Part shown: in pieces, positions 43,926 to 52,422 of the stretch
Layout: the number at the start of each line of letters is the position of its first letter
Position numbering within the stretch: the first letter of the stretch is position 1
Assembly (NCBI RefSeq): GCF_009664835.1
Contig: NZ_CP045929.1
Location: forward strand, 806,001 to 870,000
Length of the DNA stretch: 64,000 nucleotides
DNA from: Allosaccharopolyspora coralli
GTDB taxonomy: Bacteria > Actinomycetota > Actinomycetes > Mycobacteriales > Pseudonocardiaceae
Direction: 5' to 3'
Made by a program: the position numbers and the translations under genes
The notes under the pieces: generated by a model
Told to the model about the DNA's origin: nothing
What the model saw: only the letters and a program-made list of their open reading frames with translations
Databases searched by the model: none

Positions 43926-45872
43926 TCACTCCGGGCCCGCGCTTCCAGCTCCGGAGCCGTCACCCGAACTTGAGCGGCCGCCCGCGCCGGGGCCTCCGGT
44001 GGCGCCGGACCGGCCGCTTCTCCTGCGGCGTCGGGAGCGGGTGAGGGTGGCAACGGGGTTGCGCTTGCTCTCTCGGTTCCAGATTCCCGTCGTGCTTGTC
44101 AGTGCGTAGTCGATCCGGGCGTCGACCTGCTCACCGAAGTGTTCGTCGAAGTCGTGCGAGAGCGCGCCTGCGAGCTCACGCCCTCGGAGCCGCCGCTCGG
44201 TGTTCAGCAGCTGCCGGTGCTCGGCGCTCAGCGCTCGGTACGTGGCGAAACACATCAGGATCAGCACGATGCTGAACGGCAGAGCTGTGGCGATGGAACC
44301 TGCCTGCAACGCGGATGTGCTGCCGGCGAGCAATAGCCCGATCGCGACCAGACCCTCCAACGAGGCCCACAACACCCGGCTCCAGGTCGGTGGGTTCGGG
44401 TGCCCGCCGGAGGCCAGCATGTCGACCACCAGCGAGCCGGAGTCCGATGACGTGATGAAGAAGATCGCCACCAGCACGATCGCGAGGACCGAGAGCACCG
44501 CGCCCAGAGGGAGCTGTTCGAGGCCGAGGAACAGGGCCTCCTCGGCGATCACTCCCTGCTCGGGGTCGACCAAACCACCCTGGCCGTAGAGCTGCTGGTG
44601 GATGCCGGTACCGCCCAGAGCCGCGAGCCACAAGAACCCGAGGACGGTTGGGACCAGCAGCACACCGGCGATGAACTGCCGGATCGTTCGGCCGCGGGAG
44701 ATGCGGGCGATGAACACCCCGACGAACGGCGCCCACGCCATCCACCAGCCCCAATAGAAGATCGTCCAGGTCGCCATCCATTCCTGCCCCGCGTCGCCGG
44801 TGTACGCGCCCGCGTCGAAGGTCATGTTCAGTACGTTGGCGAGATAGACCCCCAGGGACTGGACGAAGTCGCGCAACAGGAACAGCGTGGGCCCGAGCAC
44901 CAGCACCGAGACGAGCAGCACTCCCATCATCGACAGGTTGATGTTGGAGAGCCACTTGATGCCTCGACCGAGACCGCTGACCACAGAGGCGATGGCCAAC
45001 AGCGTGATGATGACGATCAGGATCACGAGGACCGTGTTGTTCGCCTCGCCCAGGACACCCATCGCCGACAGGCCGGCAGCAATCTGCTGAACACCCAGAC
45101 CGAGTGAGGTGGCCACCCCGAAAACGGTGCCGATGATGGCGAGGACATCGATCAGATCACCGATCCAGCCCTTGACCCGGTCCCCGAACAGTGGCTCCAT
45201 CGCCCACCGGATGGACACCGGACGTCCGCGCCGGTGGATCGCGTACGCGAGTGCGAGTCCGATGACGGCGTAGACCGCCCACGGGTGCAGGCCCCAGTGC
45301 ACGAAAGCCTGTGCCATGCCGAGCTGGGCGAGCTCCTCAGCTGAGCCTGCCGTGCCGGGCTTGGGGTCGCTGGTGGCGAAGGTGAGTGGCTCGGCCAGCC
45401 CGTAGAAGACCAGCCCGATACCCATACCTGCCGCGAACAGCATGGAGAACCAGGACCACACGCCGAACTCCGGCGGCTCGTCGTCGTGGCCCAACTTGAT
45501 GTTGCCGAAACGGCTCAGCCCCATCCACACCGCGAACACGATGAACGCGGCCACCACGATCATGTAATACCATCCCAGACCTTCGGTGATGCCGGTCTGG
45601 AGCGTGTTCAGCACCTCGCTGGTGCCGGAGGGGAACAGGATCGCGGTGATCGTGATGCCGGCGATAATGAGGAATGCGGGCCAGAACACCGCAGGCGTGA
45701 CCCCGCCCTTTCCGATGCGGACGCCGTGTTTGCGCAGTTGCTCTTCGACATCTGCGGGTTCCGTGGCCTCGTCGATACGCGGCTCGTCGGCGCCGCTCGG
45801 GTCGACCGGGTCTGCGCCGTCACGTGCGCGGTCCGGGGACTGCGTCGACTCGCTCGTATGTCCGTTCCCCAT
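43926..45872 (-). CDS. BCCT-family betaine/choline/carnitine transporter
   Basis: 648 aa with about twelve membrane helices. The signature WGWWMAWAPFVGVFIARISRGRTIRQFI and the substrate-site tryptophans are present, and the start of helix 3 reads AAGMGIGLVFYGLAEPL. Sodium- or proton-coupled uptake of glycine betaine or a related osmolyte is expected. An acidic 60-residue N-terminus and a basic, Ser/Gly-rich C-terminal tail (about 70 residues with RRRRR) resemble the osmosensing tails of BetP. The ATG at 45872 is chosen because the frame upstream looks non-coding. Confidence 0.93.
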   Translation of the reverse strand: MGNGHTSESTQSPDRARDGADPVDPSGADEPRIDEATEPADVEEQLRKHGVRIGKGGVTPAVFWPAFLIIAGITITAILFPSGTSEVLNTLQTGITEGLGWYYMIVVAAFIVFAVWMGLSRFGNIKLGHDDEPPEFGVWSWFSMLFAAGMGIGLVFYGLAEPLTFATSDPKPGTAGSAEELAQLGMAQAFVHWGLHPWAVYAVIGLALAYAIHRRGRPVSIRWAMEPLFGDRVKGWIGDLIDVLAIIGTVFGVATSLGLGVQQIAAGLSAMGVLGEANNTVLVILIVIITLLAIASVVSGLGRGIKWLSNINLSMMGVLLVSVLVLGPTLFLLRDFVQSLGVYLANVLNMTFDAGAYTGDAGQEWMATWTIFYWGWWMAWAPFVGVFIARISRGRTIRQFIAGVLLVPTVLGFLWLAALGGTGIHQQLYGQGGLVDPEQGVIAEEALFLGLEQLPLGAVLSVLAIVLVAIFFITSSDSGSLVVDMLASGGHPNPPTWSRVLWASLEGLVAIGLLLAGSTSALQAGSIATALPFSIVLILMCFATYRALSAEHRQLLNTERRLRGRELAGALSHDFDEHFGEQVDARIDYALTSTTGIWNRESKRNPVATLTRSRRRRRSGRSGATGGPGAGGRSSSGDGSGAGSAGPE

Positions 45873-45958
45873 CGGGCGACAGTGTGCAGGCCGGGAACAC
45901 CGGGCGCCAGACACGAACGCCCTGGTGGGGGACCGTGCAGAGCCACCAGAATGGTCCC

Positions 45959-46018
45959 GAGATCGTCTCCTATGGTGACCTCGTGGCCGCCGGATCGATG
46001 GCCGGCGCGAAGTCCGCG
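45959..46018 (+). pseudogene. Internal ychF fragment
   Basis: In one frame it reads EIVSYGDLVAAGSMAGAKSA, against EIVSYGDLVAAGSMADAKSA in ychF (41559-41618). Nucleotide identity is high but not complete, so it came from a related ychF rather than a recent copy of the local gene. It lies just upstream of the BCCT start, on the opposite strand. Confidence 0.75.
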
Positions 46019-46033
46019 CCCGGCCCCACACGG

Positions 46034-46594
46034 TCACGGGGAGCTGGTGGACCAGTCGATCGCCTTGAGGACGCGTTGGAGATGTGCCTGAGCCCAGTCG
46101 GTGTCCAAGGGGCCGGTGCGCAGCAGCCATCGGTGAAACATCGGCCCGTACAGCAGTTCGGTGATCGCCGCGGGGTCCTGCACCCCTGCCTCAGCGAGCC
46201 GTGCGGCCACTGCACGGAGTTGCGGGTCGAGTAGGCGGGTTCGCAGGTCGGTCGCGAGCGCCGGGTCGGTCTGGATCTCGGCGGTGACTGCCCTGAGCAT
46301 CGTGTCGTGTGCGGCGTCGTTCATCTCCGCCACCGTGGCCAGCAGCAGTGCCTCGAGATCGTTCGCCAGCTGGCCGGTATCCGGCACCTGGATCTCACCG
46401 TTCGGGGCCGAGCTGGAAGCCAGCAGCGCATCGAAGAGAATGGCCGCCGGCGACGGCCAGGAACGGTACAGCGTCTGCTTGCTGACCTGGGCGCGAGTGG
46501 CGATGCCTTCCATCGTCAACCGGGCGAAGCCGATCTCTCCGACCATCGCCAGGACGGCTTGGTGCACTCGGGTGACCGTTCGAGGGCGTGCCAT
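46034..46594 (-). CDS. TetR-family transcriptional regulator
   Basis: 186 aa. The N-terminal helix-turn-helix region reads VLAMVGEIGFARLTMEGIAT, then RAQVSKQTLYRSWPSPAAIL. The C-terminal ligand domain is of the TetR_C type with LLYGPMFHRWLL. The start at 46594 is standard. It is divergent from the SDR gene across 58 bp containing AGACGGTGCGTCC, an imperfect inverted repeat suited to a TetR operator, so the SDR is its probable target. Confidence 0.9.
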   Translation of the reverse strand: MARPRTVTRVHQAVLAMVGEIGFARLTMEGIATRAQVSKQTLYRSWPSPAAILFDALLASSSAPNGEIQVPDTGQLANDLEALLLATVAEMNDAAHDTMLRAVTAEIQTDPALATDLRTRLLDPQLRAVAARLAEAGVQDPAAITELLYGPMFHRWLLRTGPLDTDWAQAHLQRVLKAIDWSTSSP

Positions 46595-46652
46595 GGTGAC
46601 CAGCCTACAAAAACGAGACGGTGCGTCCAGTTTCCGTGTACGGTGTGAACGT

Positions 46653-47482
46653 ATGACGACGCAGACGTGGATGATCACCGGAGCGAACCGTGGCCTCGGT
46701 CGAGCACTCACCCGACTGGCGCTGGAGGCAGGGCATTCCGTCATCGCCACGGTTCGGGGTGAGCACTCGCTGACCGCGCACGAGCGACTGGTGGTGCACC
46801 GGCTCGACGTTCGCGACCGCGACGGTGCTCGAGCTGCTGTAGACCGGGCGGTCGAGCACTTCGGACATCTCGATGTGCTGGTGAACAACGCCGGCTACGG
46901 CCTGGTCGGCGCGATCGAAGAGCTCGGCGAACAGGACGCGCGGGAGATCATCGAGACGAACCTGCTCGGCCCGCTCTGGCTGGCACAGGCAGCGCTGCGG
47001 CCGATGCGTATTCGGGGGAGTGGGCAGATCGTGCAGATATCCACGGTGGGCGCTGTGGGGACGATGCCGACGCTGGGGGCCTACAACGCTTCGAAATGGG
47101 GGCTGGAGGGCTTCAGCGAAGCACTGGCTGCGGAAGCGCGAGACTTCGGCATTCGCGTGACCATCGCGGAGCTCGGTGGCGTCGGCACCGAGTGGCGACG
47201 GGCAGCATGCGGTTCGCCACGCCCGATCCCGCGTACGACGAAATCCGCACTCAGTTGTTCGGCACGTCCGAGGTGCCCTGGCCCGGTGTCGACGGCACGG
47301 GCGGTGGTACTCCCGTCGCGGAGGCCGCAGCGGCAATCGTGCGCCACATCGCGGACGCGGAGGACGAGCGGCTTCGGCTCATCGTCGGTGACGACGCGCC
47401 GGAGCAGATACGGACTGCCGTTGCGGCTCGCACGGATGACTATCGGCGAGACTGGCGATACCTCGCGCTGGAGCGTCCATAG
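46653..47482 (+). pseudogene. Short-chain dehydrogenase/reductase, frameshifted
   Basis: The first frame gives MTTQTWMITGANRGLGRALT, VNNAG, and the catalytic YNASK, ending near ELGGVGTEWR. The remaining C-terminal part (GSMRFATPDPAYDEIRTQLF ... DDYRRDWRYLALERP) is in another frame, crossing at about 47200-47212. A single-base indel explains it. The cofactor and catalytic residues are intact, but the substrate-binding C-terminus would be lost. Confidence 0.85.
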
Positions 47483-47662
47483 TGTGGATCTGGTGCTGAG
47501 CGCGGGCGGTGGGGTCTTGCGCGAGCATCGCGCCCTCCATGATCTAGACGACTTCGCGCGCGACGAGGCCACGACGCCGTAGTCGGTGACGAGCTCGGCG
47601 ACCCATTTGCGAGTATTGTTGGTTCCGTATTCCAGGGCAGCCGTGTGAGAGCGCTTTTGGAA
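47483..47662 (-). pseudogene. Remnant of an unidentified gene interrupted by IS256
   Basis: Removing the IS256 element and one copy of its 9-bp duplication joins 49108 onward to this segment on the minus strand. This gives a continuous stretch RQRDRNVLPKFQKRSHTAAL then EYGTNNTRKWVAELVTDYGV. I do not recognise the family, and beyond about 47560 the frame no longer looks coding. Confidence 0.4.
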
Positions 47663-49098
47663 GAGCAATTGTCAATACCTGTGGATGAAGTTTGTTTAGG
47701 CTGCTGAGGGTGGGGCGTGGTCGTCGGGGCGTTCGATGAGTTGGCCGGCTGTGAAGCGGGCGCCGGCGCGGACGAGGGCCACGAGGTGGGGTGCGTTGAT
47801 CGCGCGCCAGCGGGTTTGGGCGGATTCGATGAGCTTGAATGCCATGGCCAGCCCGGCAGCCCGCGAGCCGGGTCCCTTGGTGACCTTCGTTCGATGCCGC
47901 ACGGTCGCGAAGGTCGACTCGATCGGGTTGGTGGTGCGCAGGTGTTGCCAGTGTTCGGCCGGGTAGTCGAAGAACGCGAGTAGCTCGTCGAGGTCGTCGG
48001 TGAGCTTGGCGACGGCCTTGGGAAACTTCGCGCCGTAGGTGGTCTCGAAGGCGGTCACGGCCTCACGCGCGTGGTGTTTGTCCTCGGCGTTCCAGATCTC
48101 GGCCAGGGCCTTTTTCGCGCCGGGTTGGGCGGATTTCGGCAGGGCGGCCAGCACGTTGCCGGTCTTGTGGAACCAGCACCGCTGCTCGGCCGTGGTCGGG
48201 AAGACCTCGCGCAGTGCGCCCCAGAACCCGAGGGCCCCGTCGCCGATGGCCAGGGTCGGGGCGCGCATGCCGCGGCGGGCGCAATCGCGCAGCACATCGG
48301 CCCAGGACTCGGTGGACTCGCGGTAGCCATCGGCCAGCGTGATGAGTTCCTTGCGGCCGTCGGCGCGGACACCGATGAGCACCAGCAGGCAGAGTTTGTG
48401 CTCGTCGAGGCGGATGTTGACGTGAATGCCGTCGGCCCACACATACACGTAGTCCACTGCGGACAGATCGCGTGCGGCGAAGGCTCGTTGTTCGGCCTTC
48501 CACTGCTCGGTGAGCTTCGTGATCACCGTCGACGACAGGCCCTTGGTCGAGCCGAGGAACTGTCCCAGCGCGGGCACGAAATCCCCGGACGAGAGGCCGT
48601 GCAGGTACAGCAGCGGCAACACCTCGGTGATCTTGGGTGACTTGCGGGCCCACGGCGGCAGGATCGCCGAGGAGAACCGCTTGCGCTCGCCAGTGTCGGG
48701 GTCGATGCGCTTGTCATTGACCCGCGGGGCGGTGACCTCGACAGCACCGGAGCTGGTCAGCACCTCACGCGGTTGGTGCGAGCCGTTGCGCACCACCAGC
48801 CGGTGACCGTGCTCGTCACGCTCTCCGGAGTGCTGGGAGATATAGGCATCCACCTCGGCCTGCAGAGCCTCAGCCAACATCCGCCGAGCACCCTCACGAG
48901 CAATCTCATCCAGCAACGACGAGGGCGACGAGCCCTGTGTCGAGCCATCATTACCAGAAGTGGGATCAGGGACTACGCTAAGCATGGGTCGTACCTTCCC
49001 GACCAGCGCTGCAACGCCGGTCATGCTTGAGAACCTTCACTCGATCACTGGGAAGGTACGCCCCCTCCCAGCCGATCCACAGGTCCCAAGCATTGCTC
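47663..49098. mobile_element. IS256-family insertion sequence with 9-bp target duplication
   Basis: 1436 bp. The ends are inverted repeats of about 24 bp sharing GAGCAAT, then 7 variable bases, then ACCTGTGGAT (47663-47686 and the complement of 49075-49098). CTTTTGGAA occurs directly on both sides (47654-47662 and 49099-49107). Intact ends and duplication indicate a recent insertion. Confidence 0.92.
47696..48985 (-). CDS. IS256-family (mutator) transposase
   Basis: 429 aa. The family core YVWADGIHVNIRLDEHKLCL, VLIGVRADGRKELITLADGY, LAIGDGALGFWGALREVFP and CWFHKTGNVLAALPKS, then NPIESTFATVRHRT, carries the DDE residues. Unbroken and of normal length, so probably active. The start at 48985 (MLSVVPDPTSG) is preceded by GGGAAGG; an earlier in-frame start at 49024 is possible. 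Confidence 0.95.
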   Translation of the reverse strand: MLSVVPDPTSGNDGSTQGSSPSSLLDEIAREGARRMLAEALQAEVDAYISQHSGERDEHGHRLVVRNGSHQPREVLTSSGAVEVTAPRVNDKRIDPDTGERKRFSSAILPPWARKSPKITEVLPLLYLHGLSSGDFVPALGQFLGSTKGLSSTVITKLTEQWKAEQRAFAARDLSAVDYVYVWADGIHVNIRLDEHKLCLLVLIGVRADGRKELITLADGYRESTESWADVLRDCARRGMRAPTLAIGDGALGFWGALREVFPTTAEQRCWFHKTGNVLAALPKSAQPGAKKALAEIWNAEDKHHAREAVTAFETTYGAKFPKAVAKLTDDLDELLAFFDYPAEHWQHLRTTNPIESTFATVRHRTKVTKGPGSRAAGLAMAFKLIESAQTRWRAINAPHLVALVRAGARFTAGQLIERPDDHAPPSAA

Positions 49099-49202
49099 CT
49101 TTTGGAACTTGGGGAGGACGTTCCGGTCGCGTTGACGAACGAGAAAGAGAAATACACATGTCTCGCTCATTGAGACAATTAATTGATCGGAGCAGACGCT
49201 CA

Positions 49203-50205
49203 GAGCCTGTTCCTAATCTTGGGTGAGGCGTTTGCTGGTGGTGTGGATCATGGCCCAGCGGACGATGGCTTCGTGGTGTTGGGGTAGGCGTTCGTAGTCG
49301 CGTACGCAGCGGCGGTGCTGGTTGATCCAGGCGAGGCTGCGTTCGACGACCCATCTGCGGTGTAGGACGACGAAGCCGACTTGGCCTGCGAGTTTGGCGA
49401 CGATGTCGATGCTGATCCCGAACAGGGTTCTGGCCCAGTCGATCAGGGTGCCGGTGTAGCCGGAGTCGGCCCACAGGTGCCGCACGCTCGGGCAGAGGTA
49501 ACGCAGCCGTGTGAGGAGGTGCCGGGCGGCGACGCGGTCTTGGACGCCGGCGCCGGTGACCAGCACGCAGATCAGCAGGCCAGCGGTATCCACAGCGATG
49601 TGGCGTTTACGGCCGTTGATCTTCTTTCCCGCGTCGAACCCGCGGGTACCGGCACCGACGGTCTCGGCGGCTTTGACCGAGGCCGAGTCGATGATGCCCG
49701 CGCTCGGAGCGGCGTGACGACCTTCGGTCAGCCGTGCTCGGTCTCGCAGAGCGTCAAGCAGGTCCTGGGTGGCTTCCTGCCGTTCCCAGTCGGCGAAGTG
49801 GTTGTACACAGTGGACCACGGCGGGAAATCCGCTGGCAGGGCGCGCCATTTGATCCCGTTGTCGACCACGTACAGAATCGCGTCGACGATCTCGCGGCGG
49901 CAGTGCTTGGCCCGGCGGCCACCCCGACCGGCCAGCCACCCCGGCGTCGGCAGTAACGGCTCGATCACAGCCCACTGAGCATCGGTCATATCCGACGGGT
50001 AGCGCTGCGACCTACACGAAGGACGGTGCGTGGTAGCCAACAGGCAACACTCACGACCCCGCACGCCAGGTATCGACAGGCTCAGGCACGATGGCACCCG
50101 GGACTCCTCGGTAGAGCGACTGATTAGACACCACTCGATCTACCAGGAGTCCCTCTCCTTCCCCGCAGCGCCCCATCAGCCCAAGATCAGTTCAGGAACA
50201 GGCTC
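49203..50205. mobile_element. IS5-family insertion sequence
   Basis: 1003 bp bounded by inverted repeats GAGCCTGTTCCT (49203-49214 and the complement of 50194-50205), with TCA directly duplicated on both sides (49200-49202, 50206-50208). Inserted about 95 bp from the IS256 duplication, in the same degenerate stretch. Confidence 0.9.
49213..50040 (-). CDS. IS5-family transposase
   Basis: About 275 aa from a TTG at 50040; an ATG at 49989 (MTDAQWAVIEPLLPTPGWLA) is the first methionine in the conserved region, and the frame remains open to 50097, so the start is uncertain. The N-terminal domain includes YVVDNGIKWRALPADFPPWS, and the DDE core includes GIIDSASVKAAETVG, GRKRHIAVDTAGLLICVLVT, WADSGYTG and RWVVERSLAWINQHRRC. 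No internal stop or frameshift is seen. Confidence 0.92.
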   Translation of the reverse strand: MATTHRPSCRSQRYPSDMTDAQWAVIEPLLPTPGWLAGRGGRRAKHCRREIVDAILYVVDNGIKWRALPADFPPWSTVYNHFADWERQEATQDLLDALRDRARLTEGRHAAPSAGIIDSASVKAAETVGAGTRGFDAGKKINGRKRHIAVDTAGLLICVLVTGAGVQDRVAARHLLTRLRYLCPSVRHLWADSGYTGTLIDWARTLFGISIDIVAKLAGQVGFVVLHRRWVVERSLAWINQHRRCVRDYERLPQHHEAIVRWAMIHTTSKRLTQD

Positions 50206-50240
50206 TCAGAGGCCGCGCGGTTTGGGGCTGTGGCCAGGTA

Positions 50241-50281
50241 CGGTGCGTCGACGTGTTGCCTGCCACGTACGCAGACCGGCC
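50241..50281. repeat. Structured repeat family D, copy 1
   Basis: 41 nt beginning CGGTGCGTCGACG and ending ACGCAGACCGGCC, with an inner ACGTG/CACGT stem. The outer pairs CGGT/ACCG and GCGT/ACGC extend the helix. The second copy is at 53505-53545. Confidence 0.7.
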
Positions 50282-50449
50282 ACAGAACCACCTACGCAGA
50301 TCAATCCGCGCGCCCTGCACGTGACGGTGTCGGGATCTCTCGGGTCGGTGCCGAGTAGGATCATTTTCGCCACCCAGTTCATTCGTTTCAGCGGTGCTCG
50401 GCCGGGGCCGATACGTGCACCTGGCCTGTCGAGGAGGAAAGGAACCACA

Positions 50450-51334
50450 ATGGTTGTCGGCTGGTTGCGTCGGCGCTGGTCCCCGCAGCGCTCAGCCCGC
50501 CCGAGCGCCACTGCCTATCTGCCACCCACGCCGCTGTCCGGTGGCGTGATCAGCCTCCAGGTGCACGATGAGCAGGAACGGCTGCAACCCGACGCGACGG
50601 TTACGGTCACGGACCGGTTCAACCGGCAGGTCGCTACGGGCGAAACCGACACATACGGCTCGTATCTCACGATGGTCCCGCCGGGTCCACACAAGGTCAC
50701 CGTCAGCGCGGGCGGCTACAAGAGCAAGATCGAGCGCGTCGAGGTCGGCGTCAACGAGCACCACTCGCTCGGGAGCGTGACGATCGAGCCGGACGATTCG
50801 TTGGCCTTGCCCGAACCGGGCCTGTGGACGTTCGACCAGGCTCACACCGAAGTGCGTTTCACCGCTCAACACATCGGCATGTCGAAGATCCACGGCGGAT
50901 TCCTGAACTTCGACGGTCAGATCCGGGTGCAGTCGCCGTTCGAGTACTCCGAGGTCGACGTCACCATCGACGCCGCCAGCATCACCACCGGCGTGCCGCA
51001 GCGGGACGAGCACCTGCGCTCGCCCGACTTCCTCGACGTCGCCAGGCATCCGACGCTGCAGTTCAGCAGCGAGCGCCTCGTTCCGGTCAGCGGCGACCGG
51101 TGGAAGGTGCGCGGGGCCCTGACGCTGCGCGACACCACCAGCCCCGTCGAACTCGACACCCGGTACCTGGGCCTGCGCTCCTGGAACGGAATCAGGGCTG
51201 CGTGCGTGTGCAGGACGGAGCTGCGGCGTGAGGACTACTCGGTGAACTGGCAGCAAACCCTCGCCAAAGGCATCGCCGTCGTCGGCCCGACCATCCAGAT
51301 CGAGCTCGACGTGCAAGCGGTCCTGCAACAGTGA
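50450..51334 (+). CDS. YceI-family protein with N-terminal carboxypeptidase-regulatory-like domain
   Basis: 294 aa. Residues about 30-105 form a transthyretin-like/CarboxypepD_reg fold (ISLQVHDEQERLQPDATVTV, ETDTYGSYLTMVPPGPHKVT). About 120-290 form the YceI lipocalin-like barrel (WTFDQAHTEVRFTAQHIGMS, LRSPDFLDVARHPTLQF). YceI proteins bind isoprenoid-like lipids. No signal peptide is seen, so it may be cytosolic. The ATG at 50450 follows GGAGGAAAGG. Confidence 0.92.
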   Translation: MVVGWLRRRWSPQRSARPSATAYLPPTPLSGGVISLQVHDEQERLQPDATVTVTDRFNRQVATGETDTYGSYLTMVPPGPHKVTVSAGGYKSKIERVEVGVNEHHSLGSVTIEPDDSLALPEPGLWTFDQAHTEVRFTAQHIGMSKIHGGFLNFDGQIRVQSPFEYSEVDVTIDAASITTGVPQRDEHLRSPDFLDVARHPTLQFSSERLVPVSGDRWKVRGALTLRDTTSPVELDTRYLGLRSWNGIRAACVCRTELRREDYSVNWQQTLAKGIAVVGPTIQIELDVQAVLQQ

Positions 51335-51411
51335 ACCCTCGGTGCCGAAGCCGTCACACCGGAATGCCACCAGGGGGGGTGCCTCTTCCGGGCTCCACGC
51401 CGCGCGGGACC

Positions 51412-51597
51412 ATGGGACGCGTGGAACAGCAGCAGCAGCGACGTGAAGCGCGCACGGCCGGGACCGTATGCGCCGCGCACGTCGGATTCGGCGCCGACGA
51501 CGACGCGGCCAAGGTCGCTCGCGACCGGTTGGCGAAAGTACTGGCGCATTACCGCAGGGCGTTCGTGACGGAGCGGGACGAGACCGCACCGGTCTGA
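51412..51597 (+). CDS. Small hypothetical protein
   Basis: 61 aa from the ATG at 51412, beginning MGRVEQQQQRREARTAG and ending with a helical segment DDDAAKVARDRLAKVLAHYR. No family is recognised and the upstream ribosome binding site is weak. Listed because it fills the gap between yceI and the nucleotidyltransferase on the same strand; it may be spurious. Confidence 0.35.
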   Translation: MGRVEQQQQRREARTAGTVCAAHVGFGADDDAAKVARDRLAKVLAHYRRAFVTERDETAPV

Positions 51598-51651
51598 TCG
51601 GCCCCGGCTTCGACCTTCGAGAACGCGGGCTGCGGTGGGAAGGACGGTCAC

Positions 51652-52407
51652 GTGGTTGCCGTGGCGGAACGCATCGCCGCGCTGACCGTTCGGCTGCTGG
51701 GCGAGGACTGTGTGGGTGTGTACCTGTACGGCTCGGCGGTCGCAGGAGGTCTGCGTCCGGACAGCGATGTCGACGTGCTCGTGGTGACGGAAACGTCGCT
51801 GTCCGACCAGGTTCGACGCGAGCTGATCGGAGAGCTGCTGCGCGTCTCGGGCCGCTGGCCGGTTCGGGACCACGAACACCCGGTCGAACTCACTACCGTC
51901 GTGCGCGGCGAGGTGGTGCCGTGGCTCCATCCGGCTCGCCGGGACTTCCAATACGGCGAGTGGCTGCGCGACGAGTTCGAAGCCGGGGCTCTGCCACGGC
52001 CGGCGAGCGATCCGGATCTGGCCGTGCTGGTCACGCTGGTCCGGCAGGCAGGGGTGCTGCTCGCGGGGCGGTCGCCGCAGGACGTGCTCGATCCCGTCCC
52101 GTCGCAGGACGTGATGCGGGCGATGCGGGACGGCCTGCCGGAGTTGCTCGACGGCCTCGACGGCGACGAGCGCAACGTCGTCCTCACGCTGGCGCGGATG
52201 TGGACGACGGCCGAGACGGGAGAGATCCTCTCGAAGGACGCGGCCGCAGCGCGCGTCGCCGCGCAACTCGACGGACGGGAACGCGAGATAGTCGAGCTCG
52301 CCCGAGCCGCCTACACCGGCGGCGTCGTCGACGACTGGACCGGTCTCCGTGAACCGCTGCTCGGGTTCGTGGACCGCGCGAGGCAGGTTGTCGCGGCGCC
52401 CCGTTGA
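51652..52407 (+). CDS. Nucleotidyltransferase of the aminoglycoside adenylyltransferase (AadA/ANT(9)) type
   Basis: 251 aa. The polymerase-beta-like motif GSAVAGGLRPDSDVDVLVV is followed by the AadA C-terminal helical domain (DVLDPVPSQDVMRAMRDGLP, VLTLARMWTTAETGEILSKD). Characterised relatives adenylylate streptomycin or spectinomycin; in an environmental actinobacterium this may be intrinsic or serve another substrate. The start is the GTG at 51652. Confidence 0.88.
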   Translation: MVAVAERIAALTVRLLGEDCVGVYLYGSAVAGGLRPDSDVDVLVVTETSLSDQVRRELIGELLRVSGRWPVRDHEHPVELTTVVRGEVVPWLHPARRDFQYGEWLRDEFEAGALPRPASDPDLAVLVTLVRQAGVLLAGRSPQDVLDPVPSQDVMRAMRDGLPELLDGLDGDERNVVLTLARMWTTAETGEILSKDAAAARVAAQLDGREREIVELARAAYTGGVVDDWTGLREPLLGFVDRARQVVAAPR

Positions 52408-52422
52408 GCCGTGCCATCGGAG

